Shown here: in pieces, positions 63,771 through 64,000 of the stretch
Numbering within the stretch: position 1 is the first letter of the stretch
Layout: every line of letters begins with the position of its first letter
Assembly (NCBI GenBank): GCA_029204225.1
Contig: CM055100.1
Coordinates: forward strand, 54,497,597-54,561,596
Reading direction: 5' to 3'
DNA from: Diphasiastrum complanatum
Taxonomy: Eukaryota; Streptophyta; Lycopodiopsida; Lycopodiales; Lycopodiaceae
Length of the DNA stretch: 64,000 bases
Made by a program: the position numbers and the translations under genes
Notes under the pieces: model-generated
Databases searched by the model: none
Seen by the model: the letters and a program-made list of their open reading frames with translations, nothing else
Told to the model about the DNA's origin: nothing

Positions 63771-64000
63771 TTTGTGCTCTTATTGTGTGCATATATACAC
63801 TGATCATAGACAGTGTGGCTGCACGAAGTACTATTACTTCAAACAAACAGTGATGGCCTCAGAACGCTGCGAGCCAAGGAGAGAATATGTTTTTGTGCTC
63901 TTATTGTTTGCATATATGTGCTCTTGATGATGGACAACATGGCTGTAGGAAGTACTCTGACTTTAAACACTTCAAACAAACAATGAAGGCCTCACAACGC
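63771..64000. repeat. Tandem direct duplication, about 100-bp units
   Basis: 63771-63867 and 63892-64000 both run from TTTGTGCTCTTATTGT through GCATATAT, ACA..(G/A)TGGCTG and ACTTCAAACAAACA(G/A)TGA to (A/C)AACGC. The second copy has an extra about 12 bp. The window ends exactly at the end of the second unit, so more copies may follow. Lies on the 5' side of the minus-strand lectin fragment. Confidence 0.85.

Overview
The window looks like intergenic DNA from a large, repeat-rich plant nuclear genome. The evidence is plant-type LTR retrotransposons (Ty1/Copia with tRNA-iMet primer sites TGGTATCAGAGC, plus Ty3/Gypsy), a degenerate array of the plant telomere heptamer TTTAGGG, and a fragment of a plant G-type (S-domain) lectin receptor kinase. 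There are no prokaryotic operons, rRNA, tRNA or CRISPR features. A gymnosperm or other large-genome vascular plant fits best, but the species cannot be read from the sequence. I could support no intact host gene. The only complete coding unit is the 1317-residue polyprotein of a young Copia element.

Layout. 1-2.1 kb: AT-rich, nothing recognised. 2.1-5.5 kb: two decayed Copia pieces, (+) then (-). 5.5-8.55 kb: a 26-bp palindrome, a (TC)n(AC)n microsatellite and a 2.5-kb period-7 array with TTTAGGG variants at its centre and CCAAGGG/CTAAGGG variants outside, interrupted by a perfect 157-bp (AG)n tract. 8.6-14.25 kb: an unidentified degraded ORF, a Gypsy RT scrap, a 22-bp tandem repeat and a long decayed Gypsy region whose LTR faces an inverted LTR fragment. 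14.25-17.1 kb: an internally deleted (-) Copia element with both LTR ends and a near-perfect TSD. 17.5-24.6 kb: a truncated (+) Copia gag-pol abutting a truncated (-) Copia gag. 24.6-30.1 kb: mostly unassigned. 30.16-31.7 kb: 3' end of a (-) Copia element. 32.7-35.3 kb: two Gypsy 3' ends arranged as an inverted repeat, plus a Gypsy RT scrap. 35.3-38.0 kb: a Copia LTR/leader joined to an inverted copy of the 3.0-4.5 kb segment. 38.0-46 kb: a nearly full-length Gypsy element with many nonsense changes but few frameshifts, followed by an orphan 338-codon reading frame. 47.3-50.1 kb: microsatellite, an unidentified coding-like fragment, and a (-) Copia gag, leader, PBS and LTR. 50.2-51.4 kb: GC-rich tandem repeats. 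51.45-52.3 kb: a second Gypsy protease fragment. 52.45-63.2 kb: an old Copia element split inside its gag by the young intact Copia element (53.76-60.19 kb). 63.2-64 kb: the lectin-kinase fragment and a tandem duplication.

The sequence is a record of successive insertions. The youngest event is the 6431-bp Copia element: its two 655-bp LTRs differ at one position by my reading, it has a perfect TAACA target duplication, and every catalytic residue is present. It sits inside the gag of an older Copia whose LTRs differ at roughly one base in ten. The Gypsy at 39-45 kb has at least twelve in-frame stops, each explainable by C-to-T change, with no frameshift over its first 3.67 kb, as expected for a methylated and slowly deaminating element. 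The items most worth following up are the orphan ORF next to the Gypsy LTR, the unknown ORF carried in the 1.54-kb inverted duplication, the segregated telomere-like array, and the repeat modules in the untranslated leader of the intact Copia.
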